DNA from: Aurifilum marmelostoma
Taxonomy: Eukaryota; Ascomycota; Sordariomycetes; Diaporthales; Cryphonectriaceae
Length of the DNA stretch: 64,000 nucleotides
Direction of reading: 5' to 3'
Assembly: GCA_027559495.1 (NCBI GenBank)
Contig: JAMXSV010000002.1
Span: 1-64,000 of the forward strand
In this document: positions 46,530 through 58,167 of the stretch, piece by piece
How the letters are laid out: every line of letters begins with the position of its first letter
Position numbering within the stretch: position 1 is the first letter of the stretch
Program-made: the position numbers and the translations under genes
The notes under the pieces: model-generated
Told to the model about the DNA's origin: nothing
Databases searched by the model: none
What the model saw: the letters and a program-made list of their open reading frames with translations, nothing else

Positions 46530-49300
46530 ATATTTGAAGCGTTATGTATCGTCCTTTTCCATTCTCATCCATTCAGTGGCAGTGACGGACAAGTTCAACG
46601 CTCTGCTGCGATCACTCCACCCGAAGGAGGAAGACAGAGAGAGAGGTGGTGGTGGGGAAGGGGTGGGAGGTACAAAGCCTAGTCCCACAAATTAGGCATA
46701 TGTGTATGTATGAAATCTGCAATTTTGAAGTTGGCTTTACACTCCTGACGACGCACAAAAGTACTCAGCATCATTAATGCTGGGTGAAGAGAGATTGAAA
46801 AAAAGAATTAGGCCTATATAACTCGCTGAGCATGTCGAGCACCGTTTGAGTCTTTGTCTCGCTACCGCACCCCTGACCACTCAGATGACTCAAAACCTAT
46901 GGCTTGCTTGTTTGTCCCGAGCTGAATTTGCACTACACTACGCGACGCAAGTACATACGGGTCAATGCTGGCTTTCTGCTCGTATGACCACAATGTAGTG
47001 CTGGATGTCTCCTGTTGAAAATGGCTGGCGTAGCGATTGTGAATCCAGACAGAAAATGAGTCTGTAGATCCTCAATGAGCGTAGGCGCTCGACCTTCAAC
47101 ATCGACGCACACAGAAAGATAAAGATAAAAACGGAGAAAGAGATCCAAGTCCTTACCTGGGCGTGTGGCTTATATTATCTTGATAGTGTTCAAGGACACC
47201 GCTTCAGAACTCACCTTTCGTCCTCGACTGGCTTAGGGCTGCCTTACATCCGGAGCACGACAACACTCAATCCATGGACTACAGGTGCACTGTATCTTAC
47301 AACAGCTCTGCCGAACTCGTACGTACCCACGTTCCTCGGATTCGCTCTTCCTCGCGGCAGCTACCAATTCCCTTGGGATCTACGCACAAATATGCGACGA
47401 GGCACATCCATGTCTTGCCTTAACAAGCCACTCCGGTTTGTCACACGAGGAACCACCTTCATCACAAAAACCATCTTTTCCTACAAGCCCGGGTCATACC
47501 ACAAGCAGCTCCTCGAGCATCCCAACAGTTTCCGACAGAGGTTTCCGATGTTGCTAAGCGCCATCGGAAGCCGAAATGCTCAAGTGTCCATGGAAGAGTC
47601 TCCATATCATGGCTGTGTGCAGGGCTCAAAATGTCTGAAGAGCCACTGCAGCCTTGTTTCGAGCTTGGACACAACTAAGATCACCTCGCCATCGTATAGA
47701 CAGGCGGAATTAAGGGGAACGAGTCAGCTTCATCATCCTTTGCTAATGCCCTACAGCAGATATTTGACCAATTCCCGCTTTCTCCTGACTATGCTATGAA
47801 GCTCTCAGACAGCCCTGCGAGTTCAGTGAGCACTCAAACCTTCAAGAGCATCTTATGAAGAGTCCAGAGGGATTTTGCGTCAGAGAATTTCGTGTTTTAT
47901 CTATAAGCACTGCAAATTGTCATGGTCAGAGCATTTCCGAATCTTCATGATCTCATCCAGATGGTCGGACTGAAAGTATGCCATAGAGTCCAAAGCCCGA
48001 GCCTTATACTTTCATGGCTGGCGAGCAGAAGTTTGAGCTTCCCCCGGAAACCAACAATGAGTACCGCTATTACCGATCAAGGCCAATGTCCTCGGCGACT
48101 ATCAGCAAGCGTATAGTCCATCGTTGTTTCTACGGATGCCATGGAAGCAGCAGATCTTCTCATCTTTTTCCACGGCCGCATCATTACCTCTCATGCTCAC
48201 ATGCCGGATTCGGAACCCAGCTGAGAGGGTGCTAGACTACTTGCCAAAGAGGGACAGCCAAGAGGTAGCCGCGACTAATAATGACAAGGCAGAAGTGTTC
48301 TACCATCTCGTAGGGGTCGAGAATACAGGCCGTTCCTCCGCGTCGTGGTATATTTGTGCCTAATTATGGGTCCCACGTTCAGGTTCGTCGTTGCCAGGCT
48401 CTTTGAGGGGAGTAGCCGTGGGGGTTCGTTGGATGCTATTTTGCCTATGACTTTCATTGCACATTCTTGGGTGCAATGTGGGCAGTGGTGTCCTCTGGTA
48501 GCGATATACGGAAGGACTATGGTGATGCATGAATCAAAGAATAGCGGACATACGAGTCTTGCGCATTTGTAGGAAGGACGTTGTTTCTTGATAAACATAT
48601 TCTACACGGCCGTGTATTACTCGAAGACACACGCAAGCTTGTGCAGCTCGGAGGAATTATGCGCTGGCTAGGACTGGCCATTTTTACGACCTCCTTCGGC
48701 ATCATGGTCGTCTCCCTGGCGCCAAAAAGGGCGCCTTTCATCTACTCGCCCACCATCACAAAGAATATGGGTGGTGGCTTTGACCCGAGCACCCCCAGCT
48801 TCCTCTCGAGTGTGGACAATTACGGCGTGTGTCTGTTGAGTGTTAGTCACCTCGTGCCCCCGAAGTCTGCCTGTCGGTCTTCTCAGCTTTGTCATATTTG
48901 CATCTTCGTTGGCCGCATTCTCGATGCGTCGGTCATGTGGCTGCAGGTCGACCTGCGTATCTTCTGTTGAGAATTTCGTAGTAAGCGGCGACTCAAATGT
49001 ATGATTGAAGTGCCTCGCCTATCGTGCTGATATGATTCAGACTTTCTACAAACTCGAACTTCGAACTTGAGTCTTGGAAATAATTTTTCCTCCTAATTAA
49101 CATGTCTTCGAAGTTGTCTGTGGTATCCTTTTCATTAGGGAAAGGAGGCGAGCGGACGCTTGCCTAACTGGCACATTGATTATACCTGTTGCAGTCTCGA
49201 TTGGATTTTCATTCATCATCACAGACGATATTGATAAATTCAACACACTCTCTCTTTCATCCTTGTTATTCTTATCATCATCATTATTACCACCATGATA
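46530..49300. other. 2.8-kb stretch with no supported gene
   Basis: Several short frames overlap on both strands (47285-47799, 47922-48363, 48581-48970) without family features. 48581-48970 has one hydrophobic helix ('WLGLAIFTTSFGIMVVSLA') and could be a remnant. A G/A-rich tract lies near 46640-46670. Confidence 0.45.
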
Positions 49301-51864
49301 CTAAGAAATACACCATACTTTTATCTCATCGCAGTGTGACAACTCGAACCCGGGATAAAGCAATGCAAAATTCCGAATGCTAGCCAAAAAGTCTCGTACT
49401 ATGGCTTCCCGGCTTGTATTTTCATTGTGAAAAGTATTTAAGCTCTGACCAAGCTGCAGCAATGCCTCATCTGCCATCAACAGTGGAAGGACGCGCTGTT
49501 CTATCTCATCCAGATTTGTGGGCCATGCTATGCTGTCTTCAGCATCAACGCTACTGTCTCTGTTCCGTAATCGCATAGCATCTTCAGTATAAGTCCACAG
49601 CCTTTTCCAAAGCACGGTTTCTTCGCTAGATGCCTTAGAAAGCCAGAAATGTCTATGTGCCTGAGCTAAAGTAGCACCAGTGCTTGTTTGAGCTTTCGGA
49701 TCATAAGTGACCAAAATGCCCTCGATATGCCACAGCTTTTGATAGGCGCCAGCTCTTGAGGGGATCTTGATAGAGGCTTCGGGGTATGCGAGCAGAATTG
49801 TAGCTTGGTGGGCAGAGTCGAGCTCAGCCGGTATCTGATGCCAGTTCTTCCCTAGCGAGCATTTGTACCAGCCTCCTGACATATCACGTACCACAAAGCT
49901 TTGAGAAGGACTTGTATTCTCATTGAACAGCTTGAGCAATTCTTCCCAGCTTTGTGATATTCTCCCATGACATTGAGTTGGCTCGGTAGACACTGGAAGT
50001 ATTGGTCGTCCGGGAAGGTTTAAGTGAAGGCCACCGGGTGTGGGTGTGGCAGATATATCTTCGAAGGTGCCCTTGGGTCCCCCCCCATCGAACTACCCCA
50101 TAGTCGTTCATCAAACTTTCGGCAGCCCAGCGAAAGCCTTTGGCTGCCAGCTTTCTCGAAGCCATGGAGAATGCCATGCCTTTTGGAACATTCAGAAGCA
50201 GAGACCAGAATACTTGCATCTTGTCAGGATGCAGTGCTTCATCAATGGGCTCCACTGGAACGGACATGATACTTGCTAGGCAAATTGCTTCGTCTTCGGA
50301 TTTGCTCGTCTCCCGGGGGCAGAGCGAATGACGAATAAAAGGTATTTGCGCTGACAGGTTTCTGAGCTCTTGGTCCTTCCAGATCCTGGATGAGTTGTAC
50401 CGAGCTAGGATCTCGAGTTCGATTGAGTGGGAAGGCAGCGAGGGGATACGGCAACATTCCTCTCGCCAACGGTTCTCGACCAAATCAAACAGCTCGACCG
50501 GTCCGTCCTGAAATTGAAACCACACACGGCGTCCAAGTCGGCCCTCCTGGAAAGTCCAAAGGCGTTGTGACCATGAGCTGGCTTCAATTCGCGCCACCAC
50601 TTCCACCACGTACATCTCAGCTGAATTCAGCGTCTCTAGGTATGAGTCCACTACCAGAACGCGGCTTGCTGCTTCGTAAGGTTCCTTCAAGAGTTGAACA
50701 GCGGCCCTTTTCATCTTGCCTTGTCTTGCAGAAACGCACAGGGTGTCCATCCAGAATGTGACGGTATCGGATTCTTTTGCTTTTCGAATTCGGTTGATAA
50801 TGGTCATCAAACGATTGAGAAAACACAATGGTAACACGTTTTGGTCCGGGTTGCCGTGGCCATCTGACCACACATGAGAGATAGCAATGAAGTCCGCATC
50901 TTTGGAATATGGCTTAGCATGGATGGTGATCTCATCGCCGGAGCCCTGGTAACTATCCACTCGGGACAGTGTGATCAACGGGATCAGGCCATCGTCAAGA
51001 GCTGAATGAATAACTGTTGGCGGAGGCCCTACCAGTGAGCAACCAGGCCCACAGTTTCCAAGGTCATGCGCCACCTCGTAGTCGTCTTTGACAACCGTAT
51101 AGTCACACCCAGATGGCGAGCAGTTTCGATGGCTTAAGAAGGCCTTCGGGGGAAGCATATTGGCCCAGAACCACAATGAGCCTACGGACATCATAGCTGC
51201 GGCGTCCACGGAAGCCAGTTTATTGGGACACCAGCCTTTGCCGATCATTGCTTTCAGCAGCGGCTTGCCGCAATCAGAAACTTCGCGAACCCTCCAGCTC
51301 TGTGAGACTGGCGCTTCAAGCCCGCGCTCTAGGAAGATGTCCTTGACAGCCTGCACTAGATATTCCCCCCAGAACAGCGAAAGACATGCAGAGATGGGCT
51401 AGGCCAGCGTAACGAGACGTGGACTTCACCTCCAAGGTGATGTATCTCGCTTCTATCAAGCAGCCGTAAGCATTCTCTTTCCATTGCTGCAGGTCTCGTG
51501 ACCCGCCCTCTCTTGTCTGCCTCTTGGACCATTTGCTGACGATTTGGCCCAGCGATTCTGTCGTCAATACTTGGCGGCCGTGAGTATCCAGTCTTCTGAA
51601 GGAGGCGAGTTCGTGACACTCTCCGGTGACAGCAGGGAGAAGACCGAAGAATAATCAAGTTTGCAACATGGCGCCAACATCATCTTCGTCGACAGGCTGG
51701 CCGTCGCGTGTGATGCTCATGACTGAGAAGGCTCCCGAGATCTGCCGTCCATGACGACTGGGGTAGCTCTTGAAGTCCCCGCCATCATAACTTTCTCTCG
51801 CGTAAAATGGTATATGTATGGAATCTGCCAGGATAGCATTATGCGGGAGTGGTAAATGATCCAT
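49301..51864 (-). pseudogene. HET-domain (heterokaryon incompatibility) protein gene, three lesions
   Basis: HET-domain proteins trigger incompatibility cell death between unlike fungal strains. From ATG 51864 the N-terminal part reads 'MDHLPLPHNAILADSIHIPF'. The HET core has 'FIAISHVWSDGHGNP', 'FWMDTLCV' and 'SQRLWTFQEGRLG', followed by a long C-terminal region to TAG 49301. Three breaks occur: an in-frame TGA at 51655-51657, just before 'LFFGLLPAVTGE' (a C-to-T change of a CGA codon would explain it), and two single-base excesses in the C6 run 51365-51370 and the C8 run 50079-50086. Dropping one base in each run gives 854 codons, an exact multiple of three. Either a true pseudogene or a gene with assembly errors plus one nonsense change. 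Confidence 0.82.
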
Positions 51865-53456
51865 AACTGACAAGGTTGGTATGTTTCGTGGATCAGTGGA
51901 ATTATTGTCTGGATAAATTACTTTGACACAGCCTGAAGAAACGTATAAATAGCTCGAGGGGCCCAGGAGTTCACACGTTCCTGTTGGCTTGAATGATCTG
52001 GCATTCTTTGACTGAGGACCGACTCTACAAACCAGGTAGGGATGGATGTGGTGTCCCCCCTTCAATGCAGATAGTCAGCAGACGAGCAACAACCAGCGTT
52101 ACAGCCCCTATACAGCCACCGACACTTGTACTTATATGGTCCCAAGTGGCTGCTTTGAGGCGCATGATGACGTCAAAACAACTTGGTCAGATGCCTCATC
52201 TGAGGCTAGATACGGTTCAAGGTTCGCATGGGAAGTTGGAAGTGGAAATGAGTAGTAAGAAACAACACTGGAAAAACGCATACATGTCCAACTATTCCTC
52301 GGCTCGACAAATCAATTTATCAAGCAGCTTTAGTGCTCAATTTCATTCTCAACCGCGACTGCAGTAAAGCATGAGATCCTTAGGAGCACGACACTCTGAG
52401 ATCTCTGCGGCCGTGGCGCGACTTGTCATTCCGACGGAGACCTGGGAGTAGATTCCGCCCAGGAGTCCAGGCGTGATAGCAGAACCCTTCAGATGCTCAC
52501 GGCGGTGGCGATGCTCAACGAGCTCTCGAGCTTAGACTGAAAAGAGGTGACGCGAGTCTTGGCTTGGTTGCGCAACCATATGTTCGGCCGAATGAAGGAC
52601 CTTGAGCGGACCGCCGACCGGTACGAGCTAGATCGTCTATAGGAGGCGGTCGAGGGGATTTCTATGCCCCATTCGGAGGAATAGCGGACATACGGCTGTG
52701 ATGGCTCTTACGTAGGCGGGTATTACAAAGAGGATGAGGAGAGGAGGATCTGATTTGAATGATAACTAATGCCTCCTTGACAGTGGATTTCTTACCGCCG
52801 TTTCTCACTGGTATATTTTAGCTATCCATTTTTCTCATATGTAGAGCTGCGCAGGGTGAATATATAACAATGTTAACAAATGCCCTATCTGTTCACAGCC
52901 CCGCGAAGTCAACTGGCTTCTTATTAACCACATGAAACTCCGGCTTCCAGCTTAGGTTTTCGGTCAAGGACCGTCTCAAATCAACAACTAACTAATGGAA
53001 ATAATAAGCTGCAGCCGCCGTAGCTTTCTTGAAATGGGATCGGCTCGTGTGACCCGAAGCTCAAACTCTTAGGATCAAGGAGTTATATCTTTCGATCGCC
53101 CTGGAATAGATTTTAGCGGACAAACCTAGGGAGGTCTGTGGGGAGCGTAAGAGTGGCCACATCCAATCATAGATCTTGCGACGCACAGATCGAATTTGAA
53201 AACCAGTACCTGGAGAACTAGCCCAAGGAGTTGTCAAGTCACCTGAGAACCTGATGGCTGGTCCCCGTAGTTTGTAAGTCATCTAATGATTGCATTTTCG
53301 AAAGATTGTGCTGTAATTAATATCATGATTCTTCCAATCCTGTTGAGTACCCCTTGCCTCCACTTCCCCCTCCCCAAAAAATACACCAAACCCCGCTTTA
53401 TATAAACTGTTCTTCAATCACAATCGAGATTGTCTTCCTTTTGTTAAAGTCTGGCC
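51865..53456. other. 1.6-kb gap with a decayed coding-like piece
   Basis: The HET promoter should lie here. A coding-like fragment at 52410-52745 is listed separately. The rest shows no gene. Confidence 0.4.
52410..52745 (+). pseudogene. Decayed coding fragment of unknown family
   Basis: One frame reads protein-like text: 'LQMLTAVAMLNELSSLD', stop, 'KEVTRVLAWLRNHMFGRMKD', 'LERTADRYELDRL', stop. It is broken by TGA and two TAG codons. The stops lie where Gln would fit, as in RIP. Helical and charged, but not recognised. Confidence 0.35.
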
Positions 53457-54743
53457 TCATGACGATGATGTTCTCATAGAAGGGACCGAGGTCACCACCG
53501 CGTTCTTCAGATGGCTACGAGGAGTCCCACGCCACTTGGCCTGCACCCTCGCAGTATCATATGGATCCCTCTGCCCGTCCCACCACAGCTTCTCAGCCTT
53601 CCGGAGCTTTCCTGGAAAAAACTCATCCCGCAGAGACTCAGCCCCTCCGTAAGCCACCTCGAGGTCCATAAGCCCGTCCATGACCTTCTTTGCTCTGATC
53701 ACCTCTACCTCCTCAAGCGGGAGATTCCTCTGCGCAGTCGATCGCTGCATCCCGGCGGTATAGCCATTCTGGAACATTCCAAAGGCGCCGATGGCAATTA
53801 TAACCCAGTCGCTCTTCCTGGAGCATGCGAGGTTGACGAGAAGGAGAAGCCAGAGGACCGACTGGGTCACGACGACGATCCTGGTCAGCCAGAAGCCAAC
53901 GGGCAGGCCATTGATAGTGCGAGCCTGTCTGGGCTGCCAATCAGAATTGGAAGACTTTGGCTCTCTGACTGCTGCCAACGGTACTGGCTTCGAAAAGAGA
54001 TCCCACATCCCGCTGAACTTCTCCCAGGGCCGACTGCTTCGGGGGCTTGCTGGTACGGACATCTCCTCCAAGTCCAGGCAGTTACCGTTGCCGATGATGA
54101 CGATAACATCGCGAGACCCATTTCCTTGCGTAAGAGCAACAGTTGCATCCTTCGACTGGCGGTTGGGAAGCTTCTCCGCCCGCCACTGAGGAAGACACCC
54201 GGCTAATTGCACCAGAGCCGTCCCTGCCACCGTGATCATCATGATATCCCACTCCCCGTAGCTGACCAGAGGGATGGCGGCCAGGGCAAATTGTATGAGA
54301 ATACACAGAAATCCGTATAGATGATTCCAACCGAGTGAGATTTGTGTTGGACCATTTCGATTGGCCGTGGCCCTTAGGATTGCGATTCGGATTCCCTCGT
54401 CTGCCAGAGGCTGTTGACGTGAATAGCTCGTCTCAAGGTCACGCAGTATCCGGCCGATAACCCAGTTCTTGTTGTCTCTGACATAACCCGAGTCCAAATT
54501 GAAGACTTTGGCCGGGTAGTCAGGCTCTGGTAGGAGGCGGCCGTCTCCAATGATCTCGACCAGGGCCATGAAGGCGTACGAGACCCATCCGAAGGAAAAG
54601 CAGACTGGTGTAAAATACCAGGTTCCAGTACCCTGGGCTAGGGCCTTCTGCACGACATCCCCGCCGATGACCATGAGGATAGTAGAAACATCTGAAGGAT
54701 TGGACCACTGGTCCCTGAGCGCGGTCGTAGAGAAGCTGTTCAT
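53457..54743 (-). CDS. Fungal integral membrane protein of unknown function, 428 aa
   Basis: A single long frame from ATG 54743. About five membrane helices can be read: 'YFTPVCFSFGWVSYAFMALV', 'LYGFLCILIQFALAAIPLV', 'DIMMITVAGTALVQLAGCL', 'IVVVTQSVLWLLLLVNLAC' and 'WVIIAIGAFGMFQNGYTAGM'. Between helices 3 and 4 lies a long soluble loop with 'GNGSRDVIVIIGNGNCLDLE', a pattern I associate with a fungal-specific family of uncharacterised membrane proteins. The C-terminal tail is charged and soluble. No enzyme motif is seen. An upstream exon is possible because the region before the ATG lacks a clear promoter. Confidence 0.75.
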   Translation of the reverse strand: MNSFSTTALRDQWSNPSDVSTILMVIGGDVVQKALAQGTGTWYFTPVCFSFGWVSYAFMALVEIIGDGRLLPEPDYPAKVFNLDSGYVRDNKNWVIGRILRDLETSYSRQQPLADEGIRIAILRATANRNGPTQISLGWNHLYGFLCILIQFALAAIPLVSYGEWDIMMITVAGTALVQLAGCLPQWRAEKLPNRQSKDATVALTQGNGSRDVIVIIGNGNCLDLEEMSVPASPRSSRPWEKFSGMWDLFSKPVPLAAVREPKSSNSDWQPRQARTINGLPVGFWLTRIVVVTQSVLWLLLLVNLACSRKSDWVIIAIGAFGMFQNGYTAGMQRSTAQRNLPLEEVEVIRAKKVMDGLMDLEVAYGGAESLRDEFFPGKLRKAEKLWWDGQRDPYDTARVQAKWRGTPRSHLKNAVVTSVPSMRTSSS

Positions 54744-55128
54744 CGTTGTTGTCGCAAAGGAGATGAGGGCTCGAATCGGACTGAGCTGGATCGGCTCCGT
54801 AACTACATATTAATAAGTGCTGTGAGCTGCTGGACCATGCCTGAGGCTTCATCAATCGCAGAGTATCGTGATGTGGGGGGCGTAGCAGGACTCCACTACT
54901 TCGCAGTCCAAGAGATAAGCAGCATCTGGGCTTGTTGGGAGTGGCGCAGCTTTGGAGATGGCTTGGGTTGGCGCCGGGCAAAATGCCGGGGTATTCTGCA
55001 CAGCCTGGTTACCTTCAATGGTACTACATAGTACTGTATGGTACACAGAGGATATGCAGGTCATATTATCGGCTTACTAAAAGCGGAGTATGAAACCCTG
55101 CAAGTTTGCACATTTTGGCAACATGTGG
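54744..55128. other. Gap before the TIR element
   Basis: Promoter side of the membrane-protein gene; no other feature seen. Confidence 0.35.
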
Positions 55129-55130
55129 TA

Positions 55131-55617
55131 CAGTGGGTACGCAAAAGTATTCCGACACTGGCCCTTTTTTCACCAAAACTCATATATTTCAAATAGCTTA
55201 TAGAATTCAGCGAAAAATCAGAAAATTATATATATATATATATATAATAGCGATTTATAAATAATATAAAATTATATATTTATTTTAAGATTTTAAAGCT
55301 TTATTAAGTTATTGCCTAAGTTTTAAGTAAATTTAGAGAATGGAAAATTTAGCATTAACATATTATAGTGCTATAACTATTATAAATTGTTAGTATATAT
55401 TAAATTTTTAAAATATCTTTATATTATTAATGTTATTTAAAAAGTCTTTTACTTTTTTAAAAACTTTTTATTATATATATAATCTCTTATTAATTAAGAT
55501 TAAATTTATATATTTAATATATTTATTACTAATATAGTTATAAAAATATATGCTATTATATATAGCGAGTTTTGGTGTAAAAAGGGCTAGTGTCGGAATA
55601 CTTTTGCGTACCCACTG
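55131..55617. mobile_element. 487-bp MITE-like element with ~50-bp terminal inverted repeats and TA target duplication
   Basis: The left end CAGTGGGTACGCAAAAGTAT continues for about 50 bp and is the reverse complement of the right end, with few mismatches (left 55131-55181, right about 55567-55617). TA stands directly outside on both sides (55129-55130 and 55618-55619), the duplication made by Tc1/mariner-type transposases. The centre is almost pure A/T with an (AT) run at about 55220-55247 and holds no ORF, so this is a non-autonomous or RIP-eroded element. Confidence 0.92.
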
Positions 55618-55619
55618 TA

Positions 55620-58167
55620 TTTACACATACACCCCATGCATGGATATGTTTTTATACATGCAATTATACTCTCGTCAATATGAAGGCTCGAGTCGTCAAC
55701 CTTGCTTATTGTAGTCACAAGAATCGACCCTTTTGGCAAATCACCATAAAATGAGGCCGCTACCTGATCATGCGCGAGACCTTGGTGAAGGCATGAGAGG
55801 GCAATGCACTCGCTATTGTGTACAATTGGGGCCACCTTGACCATTATCGCAGATCATTAGGCCCTTATGCACATGGCCCATCGGCAGTCATGACGCTTGG
55901 TGCCAAGGACGAGCTGGAGCACTCCTGGACCTCACGAAGTGCTTTCGGGACATATGCAAGGAGGTTAGTGAGTGTTGCTGGATCGGAGTATGTTTGTATC
56001 TCTAATAAGGAGTGCGACGAGGCACTGGAGTCTATGCTGGCAGGAGTTCTTGACATCTATCGCAGCTTTGCGGTTGAGGTGCTCTTCCCTGGCGCCATGT
56101 GAGAGTGGCTTACTAGGGCCTGGGTCAAGATGCAGGAGAAGATCTTCGTAAGAAAGTCTTGTCTAATGCGGAAGAAGGGCCAAAAGGGCTAGGTAGACTC
56201 ACACGGGATAGCCAGGACACTGATGAAGGGCTCAGCCAGGTGCAGGGCAACATCCACGAGCAAGCACTGACTAACTTCAATTTCGCGGCGAGACTCAAAT
56301 TTGGAGCCATCAGGGCACAGTGGAACACCATGGAGCCTACGTCACGGTGGAAATTCCGCAGGGTAGTGGGAGATCAAGTGGACAAAGTAGAAGTGGAGAT
56401 GAGGAAATGGGCTGCAATGCATCGCAACGAGTGGATGCCGCTTCAGACACCACCCCTCCTCGGATGTTTGATGGGGCTGCTGCGCTCTAGCAACGATTCT
56501 TAGGTACGATCCCTTACAACATCGGTGTTGACACGTTACCTCCAAGGCATCTCGACCGCGCGTACGTCCCTATCTATAGCCAAGCTAGCCCCTGGTCAAT
56601 AGGGTCATGCGGTCCCGCGAGCAACTGCTAGGAGCAAGGGCATGGCAGAACAGGAGCGACACATTGTCCTTGCTGTCTGGGCGAATTGCCTCGGATACGT
56701 TATACTTATCTCATACAAGAAGATGACACTCCGAGCTCGATATGAGGATGCTATGAACCAGCTCAAGGAGAGCTGGAGCTTTGTTTCCGTCTCGAACCTA
56801 GCTCCTGCGGAGTACTTTGGAATGACGAGTGCATACGATAGCGTCCCCTGGAGACTGTCCGCACCGATGCAAAGAAGATCTCCATCACTTATATTCACAG
56901 TCTCTTCACGAACATCCACCAGAGACAGTATGACACATGCTATAATTGCGCCAAACCTACGCTAGCTCTGCCGCAGCATTTGCAGAACAAGACATCACCA
57001 ATATATAGGATATTACAGGGCGTTCAACCTGCTTTGCAAGACTTCTTGGATGTTGTGGACCTGGCTGGCGCAACTTGCACGCACTAGACTGAAGTTAGCA
57101 TAGAATAAAGCAATGATTTTCCGGACGAACCGCTCTAGAGATGCTGAAACGAAACGCGGCTGGGAGTCTTTCCGACTATTGCAAGACCACGGCCTTCGCG
57201 ATGCTTTAGCTCTCATTCAGTGTGGAATAACTCGAGAGGATCCCTCCCAACGTCGCAAGTTCTCCAGCATGCTACCACCCGACCATGCCACCATTGACTA
57301 AAGAGGCTGAGTACAAAGTGGTCTTCTGTTTCGTATGTTCGGCCATTGGCCTCGATGTCGACGTTGATTGGGATCAGCATCTTCGCATGCTGTTGGTCTC
57401 GGATGTCACAGATGACATGTCTCCTACAATTGCCCTGCCCAAGGGGTAATTTGAAATCCTCAGCCGGAAAGACCGAGCCACGCTTACTGTCTGAGCCGCA
57501 CGCAGTTCTCGAAGTGCTAGTCTCGGACAATCTCATAGAATCACAATAGACGGCTTTTCTTATATTCTTAGACCTCTCCCAACGACGGATTGCAACTTGA
57601 TTGGGAGCTGGGTGCTCCTGAAGGAAGAGGGTGATCATCGAAAGACGCCAAGTCCCAATGATACCGAACGGGATCCGTGACTCTTCACGATGGGTGAGCT
57701 AGGTTGCTTGTGTGATGATGGCACTCCCGTTTCCAATTTCGATCGTGGAGTGCAATCACTCGGGATATCCTAATGTGTACCCTATATATATACATATTAC
57801 AGCACGTCCCTAGTCACCTTGTCAAATGTGGTCTTTTGTGCCCCCGAGCCAGTGTTCACGTCTCGATAGATACGTACACTGAGAATCAAAGATCTGACAT
57901 CTGCAGGACCAGCAGGATCAATGTGTACCAGGACGTGTACGTCTTAAACGGCCTGCCACACATTTCTTTTGTCTGTGGGTCATTGCTCCGATGCTATATC
58001 TCTCACTAAGTCCCGGCGCATTTCAAGTCGCAGACCCATACGAGTGCGGAACTGAAAATTGTTATCTCAAACTAACATTACAGGATAGAAATTCTTCCAG
58101 TGGTCCCTGTGTCTTTCCAATCAAGGCTCTACGAGCAGAATGGTCCATATCAAGGATACCTTCCTCT
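55620..58167. other. 2.5-kb stretch of broken ORFs, possible remnants
   Basis: Frames at 55818-56102, 56159-56503 and 56642-56965 (plus) and 57213-57638 (minus) have protein-like composition, but I cannot join them into one gene. 55818-56102 includes 'AFGTYARRLVSV' and 'ALESMLAGVLDIYRSFAVEV', faintly like the helical N-terminal region of fungal NACHT (STAND) proteins. No P-loop was found. Best read as decayed accessory genes. Confidence 0.3.

Noticed and set aside
53511..54206. 231-codon plus-strand ORF opposite the membrane protein
   Set aside because: Shadow frame; the minus strand has membrane helices and a clean start.
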